A stretch of 5,695 bases of DNA, from positions 1 through 5,695 of the forward strand of contig JAITAZ010000471.1 in assembly GCA_031283825.1 (NCBI GenBank), given 5' to 3'. Shown in pieces: positions 1 through 5,558 of this stretch. Within the stretch, counting starts at the first letter, position 1; each line of letters opens with the position of its first letter. The notes below the pieces were generated by a model, which ran no database searches, was not told the origin of the DNA, and was given only the letters and a program-made list of their open reading frames with translations. The stretch comes from Planctomycetaceae bacterium. Its GTDB lineage: Bacteria > Planctomycetota > Planctomycetia > Pirellulales > Thermoguttaceae. A program made the position numbers and the translations under genes.

Positions 1-33
1 AATATTTTTAACACGTATGAATATTGTACAACC

Positions 34-219
34 AACCTCATTTTCAACCTAATTTTTCCGAACAAAACAACCTCAGTAGCCAAAGACGCTCCCCACACCA
101 ACCTCATTACCTCATTAAAAACGTAAACGAATAATGAAATGAGGTAATGAGGTTGGTTTTTGGGGGATTCATTGCTACTGAGGTTGTTTAGTAAGAAAAA
201 TTAGGTTTTAAATGAGGTT
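34..219. repeat. Long imperfect inverted repeat (stem-loop or MITE-like element)
   Basis: Two arms of about 83 nt can fold on each other around a 21-nt loop (117-137). The pairing comes in four perfect blocks: 97-116 with 138-157 (20 bp), 65-80 with 174-189 (16 bp), 46-58 with 195-207 (13 bp) and 34-43 with 210-219 (10 bp). Between the two inner blocks lies an unpaired stretch of 16 nt on each side (81-96 and 158-173); the other gaps are 2 to 6 nt. The arms reuse an AACCTCAT-like word about five times. The element lies 86 bp beyond the stop of the minus-strand lipoprotein gene and has no T-run after the stem, so it is not a standard terminator. It could be a non-autonomous mobile element or a structured RNA; the sequence alone does not decide. 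Confidence 0.85.
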
Positions 220-251
220 TACGGAAACAGTTAAAATACGTTTCGGAAAAT

Positions 252-267
252 TCCACTGATATATTAC
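252..267 (-). repeat. Copy of 16-bp dispersed motif GTAATATATCAGTGGA
   Basis: Read on the minus strand this is GTAATATATCAGTGGA, used here as the reference form of the family. It lies 37 bp past the stop codon of the minus-strand lipoprotein gene. Related copies are at 1317-1332, 4422-4437, 5559-5574 and 5585-5600. A weaker relative near 1619-1634 shares the following AAAACAAAT-like sequence with this copy. Function unknown. Confidence 0.6.
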
Positions 268-304
268 AATAAAACAAATATTCTCCTGCAAAATTATCTA
301 ACAT

Positions 305-1237
305 TTATTCCGCTTGTTTAATTTCTGTAACAAAATGAGACGAACTCGTTACAGGAGACGAGCTTGTTGTTGTAATTGTAGTAACGCCGTTTTGCGAAGT
401 TTTGATTTGCGTTCCGGCTCTGGTTTCCATGCTTTGATATGCAGTTTCGGCAGTTCCGGCAGACGCGATTTCATAAGCTGTTAACGGAACGTTTATATTG
501 GTCGAATTTGAATTATTCTGATTCTGATTTTGATTATTGTTATTAACGTTATTTATCGAGGCAACATTCGGAAACGTCGTCGAGTTTGAATTATTACCCG
601 ATTCGTAATTGTGCGTCGGCGCGAATAACGATTCAGTCGAACTAATCGATCCGGCGCCGGTATTATTCGTATTGTTTGCATTGTTCGCAATTGGTAACAT
701 CGGAAGAGCCGTTTCGGAACTTGGCGCATTGAAATTTTGCAATTGATCTGACGGTAACGAATTCGACGCCGTAAAATAATTAGACGGCGAGTCGCTAAAA
801 GTCGGTGTTGCCGGAACGGTACTAGGCACTACGGCAGAAAACGGATCAAGCGATGACGAACGCGACGTCGGAATTGACGTCGGAATTGAGTCTGGAGTCG
901 TGTTTGGAGTTGAATTTGGAATTGTAGTTGGAGTCAATGTTGATGGAATAACGACGGGTTCTGGAGTTGGCGTTGCATTGGGCAAAGGCGTAGTAACATT
1001 TGAAGGCACAACAACAGCAGGCTCGCTTGATGGCGGAGAGATATAACGACCCTGCTGACCAAGATACAATCCTTGATTTGCAAACGTAGCAGATTCGGGC
1101 GCCGTTGTCGCGCCCGTTCTCCAACTCCAAAAGCCCGAAAGATTATCATTCCAAGCTCCCTTGCCCAACGAATTACAACAACCCGCCAGACAAATTACTA
1201 ATACGCAAATAAACAATAAACAAAATAGATTTCTCAT
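305..1237 (-). CDS. Putative lipoprotein, Ser/Thr/Pro/Asn-rich, function unknown
   Basis: A 310-residue protein. Residues 1-20 form a lipoprotein signal peptide: Arg at position 2, a hydrophobic core (residues 4-17), then the lipobox LAGC with Cys20 as the predicted lipidated residue. It is therefore probably exported and anchored to a membrane. Residues 21-70 are the most ordinary part and include aromatic residues (FWSW at 36-39). Residues 71-250 are low complexity: Pro/Thr/Ser-rich with a four-residue repeat (IPNS, TPNT, TPDS, IPTS, IPTS) around 101-125, then Asn-rich, ending in an Asn/Gln run around 230-245. The C-terminal 60 residues are Thr/Ser-rich with little Pro. I recognise no domain; the middle looks like an extended linker. 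The ATG is supported by an AGGA element about ten bases upstream. It stands alone, divergent from the three plus-strand genes. The real-gene call rests on the signal peptide, the ribosome binding site and the long open frame. Confidence 0.82.
   Translation of the reverse strand: MRNLFCLLFICVLVICLAGCCNSLGKGAWNDNLSGFWSWRTGATTAPESATFANQGLYLGQQGRYISPPSSEPAVVVPSNVTTPLPNATPTPEPVVIPSTLTPTTIPNSTPNTTPDSIPTSIPTSRSSSLDPFSAVVPSTVPATPTFSDSPSNYFTASNSLPSDQLQNFNAPSSETALPMLPIANNANNTNNTGAGSISSTESLFAPTHNYESGNNSNSTTFPNVASINNVNNNNQNQNQNNSNSTNINVPLTAYEIASAGTAETAYQSMETRAGTQIKTSQNGVTTITTTSSSPVTSSSHFVTEIKQAE
864..935 (-). repeat. 12-bp tandem repeat inside the lipoprotein gene
   Basis: Six consecutive 12-bp units. 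The first two (864-875 and 876-887, plus-strand GACGTCGGAATT) are identical and the other four are degenerate. The unit is a multiple of three, so copies can be gained or lost without a frameshift; they encode the four-residue repeat (S/T)-(I/T)-P-(N/D/T) near residues 101-125. A seventh, very degenerate unit may follow at 936-947. Confidence 0.75.
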
Positions 1238-1247
1238 ACAGATAATT

Positions 1248-1251
1248 TCCT
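1248..1251 (-). promoter_or_regulatory. Ribosome binding site of the lipoprotein gene
   Basis: On the minus strand AGGA lies ten bases before the ATG at 1237. It is the only convincing Shine-Dalgarno-like element before any gene in the window, and it supports the annotated start, which also begins directly with a signal peptide. Confidence 0.55.
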
Positions 1252-1316
1252 ATAATTTTCAGGTTATTCTAAAAAATTTTTTCTACGGTTAATAAACTCC
1301 GGCAATGAAAAAAATC

Positions 1317-1332
1317 GTAATATATCAAGGGA
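1317..1332 (+). repeat. Divergent copy of the 16-bp dispersed motif
   Basis: Matches GTAATATATCAGTGGA with two differences. Its last bases overlap the left end of the nested palindromic element that starts at 1329, so this motif may mark the border of such elements. Confidence 0.4.
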
Positions 1333-1457
1333 ACTTCTAAAAACCTCATGTAAAATTATTTTTATTAGGAACGCGGTCGTCTCGACCGCATAGTTAGGCG
1401 TTTGTCATGCAGGCGGGACGCCCGCGTTCCTAATAAAATTAGTTTTTAGAAGTTCCC
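1329..1457. repeat. Nested palindromic (REP/MITE-like) element
   Basis: Outer inverted repeat: 1329-1344 with 1442-1457, a perfect 16 bp (GGGAACTTCTAAAAAC). Inner inverted repeat: 1360-1376 with 1422-1438, a perfect 17 bp with core ATTAGGAACGCGG. Inside it are two small GC-rich hairpins: GCGGTCG/CGACCGC at 1373-1389, and GCGGG/CCCGC at 1413-1425. The GC-rich core stands out from the AT-rich surroundings, and the two small hairpins share stem bases with the inner arms, so alternative folds are possible. There is no open frame or transposase. Similar short 'GGAACGCGG...CCGCGTTCC' intergenic repeats are, as I recall, common in planctomycetes and cyanobacteria. Confidence 0.8.
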
Positions 1458-1523
1458 TCAATTGAAAATTTGTTTTATCTCTTGAGTTTCTAATATTAGA
1501 TTCTAATCTAGTTATTCCCCTAA

Positions 1524-1560
1524 GTCTCCTTAAAAAAGTACAATATTATTTTAAGGAGAC
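1524..1560. repeat. Isolated 12-bp inverted repeat hairpin
   Basis: GTCTCCTTAAAA (1524-1535) pairs perfectly with TTTTAAGGAGAC (1549-1560) across a 13-nt AT-rich loop. It is not close to the end of any gene and no T-run follows, so a terminator role is unlikely. It could be an operator-like site, an element end or part of a small RNA. Confidence 0.55.
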
Positions 1561-2019
1561 ATTGGAGACGTTGTTGTTTAAAATCTGTGATTGAGCGACT
1601 CAAAGGACAAAATAAAATTTCACTGAAATATTAAAAAAAACAAATTTACGATTCTCATTGTTATCAACTTTGCGGATTATAATAAATGTTGTCTAGCAGT
1701 TCCAGATCAATTTTATTCGGCAGGCTTGCGGATATTCTAAAAACAATCTAGTATGTAATAGTGTACACCATAATTTGACAATGCATCGTCTTGATAATGA
1801 TTTGGTAAAAGATTACGATATTCCGCTTTGTTCAAATTACGTAGAAAAATAACGATTCGGCAAAATATTTCAGGAACAAATACAATAAAAGTTTTGTAAC
1901 TATTCAGAAACGCTTACGTATTGTGTCTCTACTGAGTATTTATCTAATATTACTTTCAAACGTAATACCCAAATTACGACGAGCTGTTATAATCTGCGTT
2001 TGATTTTTACCTGCCGCGT
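1561..2019. other. Non-coding stretch with no assignable gene
   Basis: AT-rich, with no open frame that looks real in either direction and no tRNA or other RNA gene that I recognise. There is a weak relative of the 16-bp motif near 1619-1634 and a TATAAT word at 1988-1993, about 120 bp before the preferred start of the radical SAM gene. That word could be a -10 box, but I find no matching -35 sequence at a normal distance. Part of this gap may be decayed coding sequence: a 52-codon open stretch at 1697-1852 has no supporting features. Confidence 0.5.
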
Positions 2020-2042
2020 TTGGGCGGGCGAATTTTTTTATC

Positions 2043-2055
2043 CGTGAACGGTTGC
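2043..2055 (-). repeat. Copy of 13-bp dispersed motif (one mismatch)
   Basis: CGTGAACGGTTGC, which is GTAACCGTTCACG on the minus strand with one change. It lies 57 bp before the preferred start of the radical SAM gene. Exact or near-exact copies occur only in non-coding DNA elsewhere in the window, which argues that this segment is leader rather than coding sequence. Confidence 0.65.
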
Positions 2056-2112
2056 ACAAAAAATTCAAGTGTGAATAGTTTAATATGGTCTAATTCTGCT
2101 TTTATAAATTTG

Positions 2113-3015
2113 ATGTCGTCTTTGGTTCAATATCATCCGCGTAGTTTTCGTGAATTTCGTTATGTTTATCCTGTCATTAGTCGTCGGGCGGGCGGGCTTT
2201 CGCTTGGAATAAATTTAAGTCCGAATGGACAATGTAATTTCTCGTGTGTTTATTGTCAGGTAATCGCCGAAAACGGACGTCAACGAATCGATACAAAATC
2301 TGAATCCGATTTAATCGATTGCGATTGCAATTGCATTGAATCTGAACTCTCTCAACTTATCGGCATGATCAAAAGCGGCGACCTCTTTAAAGACGAATGG
2401 TTCTCCCGAGCGCCGGCAGAAAAAAGAATCTTGAAAGATATTGCATTCAGCGGCGATGGCGAACCGACTTTGTCTCCAGCTTTTGACGAAACAATCAACC
2501 GCGTCGTCTCTGTCCGAAAACGACTCTGTAACGAGTCGACAAAAATCGTATTGATCACAAACGCCACGATGCTGCACGTTAAACATGTTCAAGACTCGCT
2601 CGAAACTATGCTCAAAAACAACGGAGAAATTTGGGCAAAACTCGACGCAGGAACGCCGGAATATTTTAAAAAAATCGCTCGATCCGCTATAAAATATGAA
2701 AAAATCTTAACCAACTTAAAAGAGCTGACAAAAAAATTTCCTGTTGTTATTCAATCTTGTTTTCTTTCTATGCACGGCAAAATTCCTGACGAATCCGAAA
2801 TCAGACAATATGCGCAACGACTAATCGATCTGCAATCGAACAATAACAATAACAACAATACCAGCAACAATATTATTCGCGTTCAGATGTACACGGTCGC
2901 GCGAAGCACGCCTGAATCTTGGGCATTGCCTATTTCCAACGAACAACTTGACTCTATCGCCGAAACAGTCCGCAAGTTGACCGGTTTACAAGTCGATACG
3001 TTTTATTCGGCGTGA
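2113..3015 (+). CDS. Radical SAM protein, COG0731 (TYW1-like) type
   Basis: From the ATG at 2113 the product is 300 residues. The radical SAM cluster motif CNFSCVYC supplies Cys41, Cys45 and Cys48 (CxxxCxxC), which bind the [4Fe-4S] cluster that cleaves S-adenosylmethionine. It is preceded by SRRAGGLSLGINLSPNG, typical of the COG0731 family. FSGDGEPT (about 112-119) is the glycine-rich SAM-binding motif; LITNATM and IWAKLDAGTPE follow in family order. COG0731 includes wyosine-type tRNA enzymes, but there is no flavodoxin domain and the substrate is unknown. The frame is open upstream to a TTG at 2020 (331 residues), but that extension runs through a dispersed repeat and planctomycete relatives, as I recall them, begin near YHPRSF. 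No Shine-Dalgarno sequence is visible. An Asn-rich tract (about residues 243-253) replaces a short loop before the final conserved VQMYTVAR segment. The next gene starts 68 bp downstream. Confidence 0.88.
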   Translation: MSSLVQYHPRSFREFRYVYPVISRRAGGLSLGINLSPNGQCNFSCVYCQVIAENGRQRIDTKSESDLIDCDCNCIESELSQLIGMIKSGDLFKDEWFSRAPAEKRILKDIAFSGDGEPTLSPAFDETINRVVSVRKRLCNESTKIVLITNATMLHVKHVQDSLETMLKNNGEIWAKLDAGTPEYFKKIARSAIKYEKILTNLKELTKKFPVVIQSCFLSMHGKIPDESEIRQYAQRLIDLQSNNNNNNNTSNNIIRVQMYTVARSTPESWALPISNEQLDSIAETVRKLTGLQVDTFYSA

Positions 3016-3083
3016 TTCAATAAATTATCAACGTTTTTTTGTTACGTTAATTCGCGTAATAGAATTTTTGTACGAAAAATATC

Positions 3084-3974
3084 ATGTTAAAAAATTTACC
3101 ATTTAATAATCCGATATTGACGGCGTCGGGAACATTTGGCTATGCTCGCGAGATGTCCGGCGTGTTTGAGATTTCTCGTCTTGGCGGAATTATTCCCAAA
3201 ACGGTAACGCTGTTTCCGCGAGCAGGAAATCCGCCGCCTCGAACTTTTGAAACGGCGTCCGGTTTGCTAAATTCAATCGGACTAGACAACGACGGCATCG
3301 ATGATTTTATTGACGCAAAATTGCCGTATCTGCGGACAATCGGCACAAAAATAATTGCCAGCGTTGCTGTTAAGAGTTCGGACGAATGTTTAATTATGGG
3401 CGAGAAATTACAAACGGCAGAAGGAATCGACGCGATAGAGTTAAACGTATCTTGTCCGAATGTTAGCGGCGGCGTGGATTTCGCCGGAGACCCGAAACTT
3501 TGCGAGCGAGTAGTTTCGTCGTTTTGTCGAGTGTTAGCGTTGCCGTTGTTTGTCAAGTTATCGCCTAATTTTTTTAATATCGGCGAGGTTGCCAAAGCCG
3601 CAGAATCAGGCGGCGCGAGCGGAATTTCGGCGGTGAATACGTGTCTTGGTTTAGCGGTAGATTGGCGGAGAAGGCGTCCGCGATTGGGCAACGGATTGGG
3701 AGGTTTGAGCGGACCGGCAATTAAACCAATTGCTTTACGATGCGTGCATCAAGTTTTCAAAGCGGTTAAGATTCCGGTGATCGGTATTGGAGGAATCGAA
3801 ACAATTGACGACGCTATGGAATTTTTTATCGCCGGTGCGTCAGCGATTCAAATCGGAACGGCAAATTTTTTCAACCCCAAAGCCGCAACAAAAATCCTAG
3901 ATGAACTCCCTATCGCTCTAGCTGAACTAAAAGCTAAAAGCATTACAGAAATTATAGGAACGCTTGATATCTAG
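3084..3974 (+). CDS. pyrD: Dihydroorotate dehydrogenase, class 1B catalytic subunit
   Basis: Oxidises dihydroorotate to orotate in pyrimidine synthesis; an FMN-dependent TIM barrel in the cytoplasm. The 296-residue product carries the family motifs in order: NPILTASGTFGYA at 9-21, PKT at 38-40, LLNSIGLDN at 61-69, NVSCPNV at 121-127 with the class 1 catalytic Cys124, VKLSPN at 157-162, VNT at 184-186, GGLSGPAIKPIA at 206-217, and the FMN-phosphate segments GIGGIE (234-239) and IQIGTANF (255-262). Cysteine rather than serine as catalytic base excludes class 2, and the GGLSGPAIKP block fits class 1B, which normally works with the PyrK electron-transfer subunit; no pyrK is present here. The product is slightly shorter than B. 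subtilis PyrD at both ends. The ATG is the only usable start, since an in-frame TAG lies at 3060-3062. No Shine-Dalgarno sequence is visible. Confidence 0.95.
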   Translation: MLKNLPFNNPILTASGTFGYAREMSGVFEISRLGGIIPKTVTLFPRAGNPPPRTFETASGLLNSIGLDNDGIDDFIDAKLPYLRTIGTKIIASVAVKSSDECLIMGEKLQTAEGIDAIELNVSCPNVSGGVDFAGDPKLCERVVSSFCRVLALPLFVKLSPNFFNIGEVAKAAESGGASGISAVNTCLGLAVDWRRRRPRLGNGLGGLSGPAIKPIALRCVHQVFKAVKIPVIGIGGIETIDDAMEFFIAGASAIQIGTANFFNPKAATKILDELPIALAELKAKSITEIIGTLDI

Positions 3975-4009
3975 TTGTATTAGTCGTAGTTGTAGTTGTA
4001 GAGGATCAG

Positions 4010-4089
4010 GTAACCGTTCACGCACAAGAGGAAAATTTCCTAAGCCCTGAAAGGGCGTAGGATTTTTTCTTTTGAACGTGAACGGTTAC
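4010..4089. repeat. Inverted-repeat hairpin bounded by two 13-bp motif copies, downstream of pyrD
   Basis: GTAACCGTTCACG at 4010-4022 and its exact complement at 4077-4089 can close an 80-nt structure. Inside, CCTA/TAGG (4039-4042 with 4058-4061) encloses GCCCT-GAA-AGGGC (4044-4056), and the perfect palindrome AGGAAAATTTCCT lies at 4029-4041. A T-rich run follows the inner hairpin (4062-4073). The element begins 35 bp past the pyrD stop, so the inner hairpin could end transcription, but the outer arms mark it as part of the repeat family. Confidence 0.75.
4058..4073 (+). terminator. Possible pyrD terminator (T-run after GCCCT/AGGGC hairpin)
   Basis: The GCCCT-GAA-AGGGC hairpin, extended by CCTA/TAGG, is followed at once by ATTTTTTCTTTT. 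This resembles a weak intrinsic terminator for the plus-strand genes, about 85 bp beyond the pyrD stop. The stem is short and interrupted, so the call is tentative. Confidence 0.35.
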
Positions 4090-4118
4090 TCAAAAAAATA
4101 ATATGGTTTTTAAAAAAA

Positions 4119-4182
4119 CCGTGAATGGTTACAGGATCAATTTGTTCACTATGTCCCTTTAAAAAAACGTAACCGTTCACGG
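4119..4182. repeat. Second inverted pair of the 13-bp motif
   Basis: CCGTGAATGGTTAC (4119-4132) faces GTAACCGTTCACGG (4169-4182). The 14-bp stem has one T in place of C, giving a G-U pair in RNA, around a 36-nt loop. Its right arm also serves as the left end of the larger element at 4169-4418, so the two structures exclude each other. Confidence 0.7.
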
Positions 4183-4418
4183 GTTTTAAATTCGGAATTA
4201 TTTTTAAACACGGATTTTCACGGATTTTTTTGGTGAATACAGATAAACACGGATAAGACAAAAGTGAATTTACAACGAACACAATTATTTAATTTATTTT
4301 AAATATTGGTAATGTTTACAAAGCGTCATTTGCATTATCCGCGATTATCTGTCCAATCCGCTATTATCCGTGTTTAAAATTCCCCCAACTATCCGTGTTT
4401 AAAACCGTGAACGGTTAC
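4169..4418. mobile_element. MITE-like element of about 250 bp with terminal inverted repeats
   Basis: The ends, 4169-4190 and 4398-4418, are inverted copies of each other over about 21 bp with one extra G: each is the 13-bp motif followed inward by a GTTTTAAA-type tail. Inside, TAAACACGGA(TA) occurs four times, twice in each orientation (4205-4214, 4244-4255, and as its complement at 4365-4376 and 4390-4401), giving nested hairpins. No transposase or believable open frame is present, and I see no clear target-site duplication. It ends 29 bp before the rlmM start, so it may carry or affect that gene's promoter. Confidence 0.6.
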
Positions 4419-4421
4419 TAT

Positions 4422-4437
4422 TCCACAGATATATTAT
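4422..4437 (-). repeat. Copy of the 16-bp dispersed motif before rlmM
   Basis: Matches the complement of GTAATATATCAGTGGA with two differences. It sits between the end of the 250-bp element and the rlmM start codon, ten bases before the ATG, so it would lie in the leader or core promoter of that gene. Confidence 0.45.
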
Positions 4438-4447
4438 TTCAAAAAAA

Positions 4448-5518
4448 ATGTTTTTTTTCATTCCTTGTCAAGTTGGTGCGGAGCGGGTTTTGAAAGCTGA
4501 GATTGCCGAGCTTTATCATTTTAATAGTGCGTTTTCGCGTCCGGGTTTTGTTACGTTTAAAGTTCCAGACGAGTTGTCGTCTTATGACGCGATTCGCGAG
4601 ACGACGTCTCAAGTGGCGGAGCGATCAATTTTTGCTCGTATGGTTTCGTTTTCGCTTGGCAAGTTATCTTCGGAGAATTTGGTTGAATCGGTTTGGGGTC
4701 TTGTTTCTCCGACGCAATATTTTATCAATCGGGTGCATGTTTTTTGTCGAGACGAATTCGTGCCGGGTCAAAATGGATTTGAGCCTTTTGTTCCGGCAGG
4801 GTTGATTGAGTTGCATCGCGAGATAGTAAGGTTATCTCCGCGACCGAAGTTTTTGGGCGTTGACGCCGAGCAATTTAATCGACCGGCGATTGCGGGTGAA
4901 ACGGTGTTAGATGTGGTTCAAGTTGACGTTGATTTATTTTTTGTTGGCGTACATTTTGTTAAGGAAAATTCGCCGATACATGCTTTGTATTCGGGCGGCA
5001 TTATTCCGATAGAGTTTCCGGCAGACGCGGTATCTCGGGCGTGGTTGAAATTTGAGGAGGGTTTAAGATGGTCGAGATTTCCGATTGATTCGAATTCATG
5101 TTGTGTTGACATTGGTTCGTCTCCGGGCGGCGGGTCTCAAGTTTTGTTATCGAGGGGTGCTGAAGTTTGGGGAGTTGATCCGGCGGAAATGTCGGAGATT
5201 GTTTTGAATAATCCGCGATTCAAGCATATTCGAGGAAGAATAAATCAGACGCGGCGTTCTTTGTATAAAAAAGTGCAATGGATAATTGCCGACATGAATG
5301 TCGCGCCAAAATATACGTTGGACGTTTTAGAGGATGTCGTAAAATTTAATTCAAAAATAAGAGGAATGTTATTTACGTTGAAATTATCTCAATTAGAGTT
5401 ATCAAGAAATATCCCGCAATTTCTAAAACGAATAAAAAGCTGGGGATTTGAAAAAGTCAAAGTCAAACAACTAGTATTCAACCGACAAGAAGTAATGGTC
5501 GCCGCAAAAAAACAGTAA
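4448..5518 (+). CDS. rlmM: RlmM-type 23S rRNA 2'-O-ribose methyltransferase
   Basis: A cytoplasmic SAM-dependent enzyme; E. coli RlmM methylates the 2'-O of C2498 in 23S rRNA. The 356-residue length is close to E. coli RlmM (366). The N-terminal half has the RlmM-like SIFARM segment (60-65) and probably the THUMP-type RNA-binding domain. NSPIHALYSGG (174-184) and FPADAVSRAWLKFEEGL (190-206) lead into the catalytic Rossmann fold. The SAM-binding loop is VDIGSSPGGGSQ (220-231). Candidate K-D-K-E catalytic residues are Lys201, Asp282 (IIADMNVAP), Lys312 (FTLKLS) and Glu348 (NRQEVMV). The loop has PGGG where relatives usually have PGGW. No Shine-Dalgarno sequence precedes the ATG, which lies between a run of eight A and a run of eight T; an in-frame TAA at 4400-4402 with no other start after it fixes this ATG. 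Target-site identity is by family resemblance. Confidence 0.9.
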   Translation: MFFFIPCQVGAERVLKAEIAELYHFNSAFSRPGFVTFKVPDELSSYDAIRETTSQVAERSIFARMVSFSLGKLSSENLVESVWGLVSPTQYFINRVHVFCRDEFVPGQNGFEPFVPAGLIELHREIVRLSPRPKFLGVDAEQFNRPAIAGETVLDVVQVDVDLFFVGVHFVKENSPIHALYSGGIIPIEFPADAVSRAWLKFEEGLRWSRFPIDSNSCCVDIGSSPGGGSQVLLSRGAEVWGVDPAEMSEIVLNNPRFKHIRGRINQTRRSLYKKVQWIIADMNVAPKYTLDVLEDVVKFNSKIRGMLFTLKLSQLELSRNIPQFLKRIKSWGFEKVKVKQLVFNRQEVMVAAKKQ

Positions 5519-5527
5519 AGATACTTT

Positions 5528-5540
5528 GTAACCGTTCACG
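5528..5540 (+). repeat. Exact copy of the 13-bp dispersed motif after rlmM
   Basis: GTAACCGTTCACG, nine bases past the rlmM stop codon. It has no inverted partner within the remaining window. Confidence 0.7.
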
Positions 5541-5558
5541 CAAAAAAGAAAAATTTTC

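Noticed and set aside
34..219. Long hairpin as the transcription terminator of the lipoprotein gene
   Set aside because: It lies 86 bp beyond the stop, is far longer than an intrinsic terminator stem, and has no U-run on the exit side.
1697..1852. Short open frame of about 52 codons in the 1561-2019 gap, with an internal ATG at 1781
   Set aside because: Its length is within chance for AT-rich DNA, it has no ribosome binding site and I recognise no similarity. It could be a gene remnant, but nothing supports that.
1988..1993. TATAAT as a promoter for the radical SAM gene
   Set aside because: No -35-like sequence lies 16-18 bp upstream; a single hexamer in AT-rich DNA is weak evidence.
3039..3060. 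Possible hairpin and T-run between the radical SAM gene and pyrD
   Set aside because: The T-run precedes rather than follows the only weak inverted repeat, so it does not fit a terminator for the upstream gene.
3140..3691. 183-codon open frame on the minus strand inside pyrD
   Set aside because: It lies opposite a strongly conserved dihydroorotate dehydrogenase whose motifs span this region, and its translation shows no motifs of its own.
3975..4002. Degenerate GTAGTT/TGTAGT repeat just after the pyrD stop
   Set aside because: Only a few imperfect short units; too little to distinguish from chance low complexity.
4040..4282. 80-codon open frame on the minus strand between pyrD and rlmM
   Set aside because: It runs through the inverted-repeat cluster, its sequence is mostly translated repeat units, and it has no ribosome binding site or recognisable domain.
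4010..4418. CRISPR array, because a short motif recurs
   Set aside because: Copies are in both orientations with irregular spacing, the repeat is only 13 bp, and no cas gene is present.
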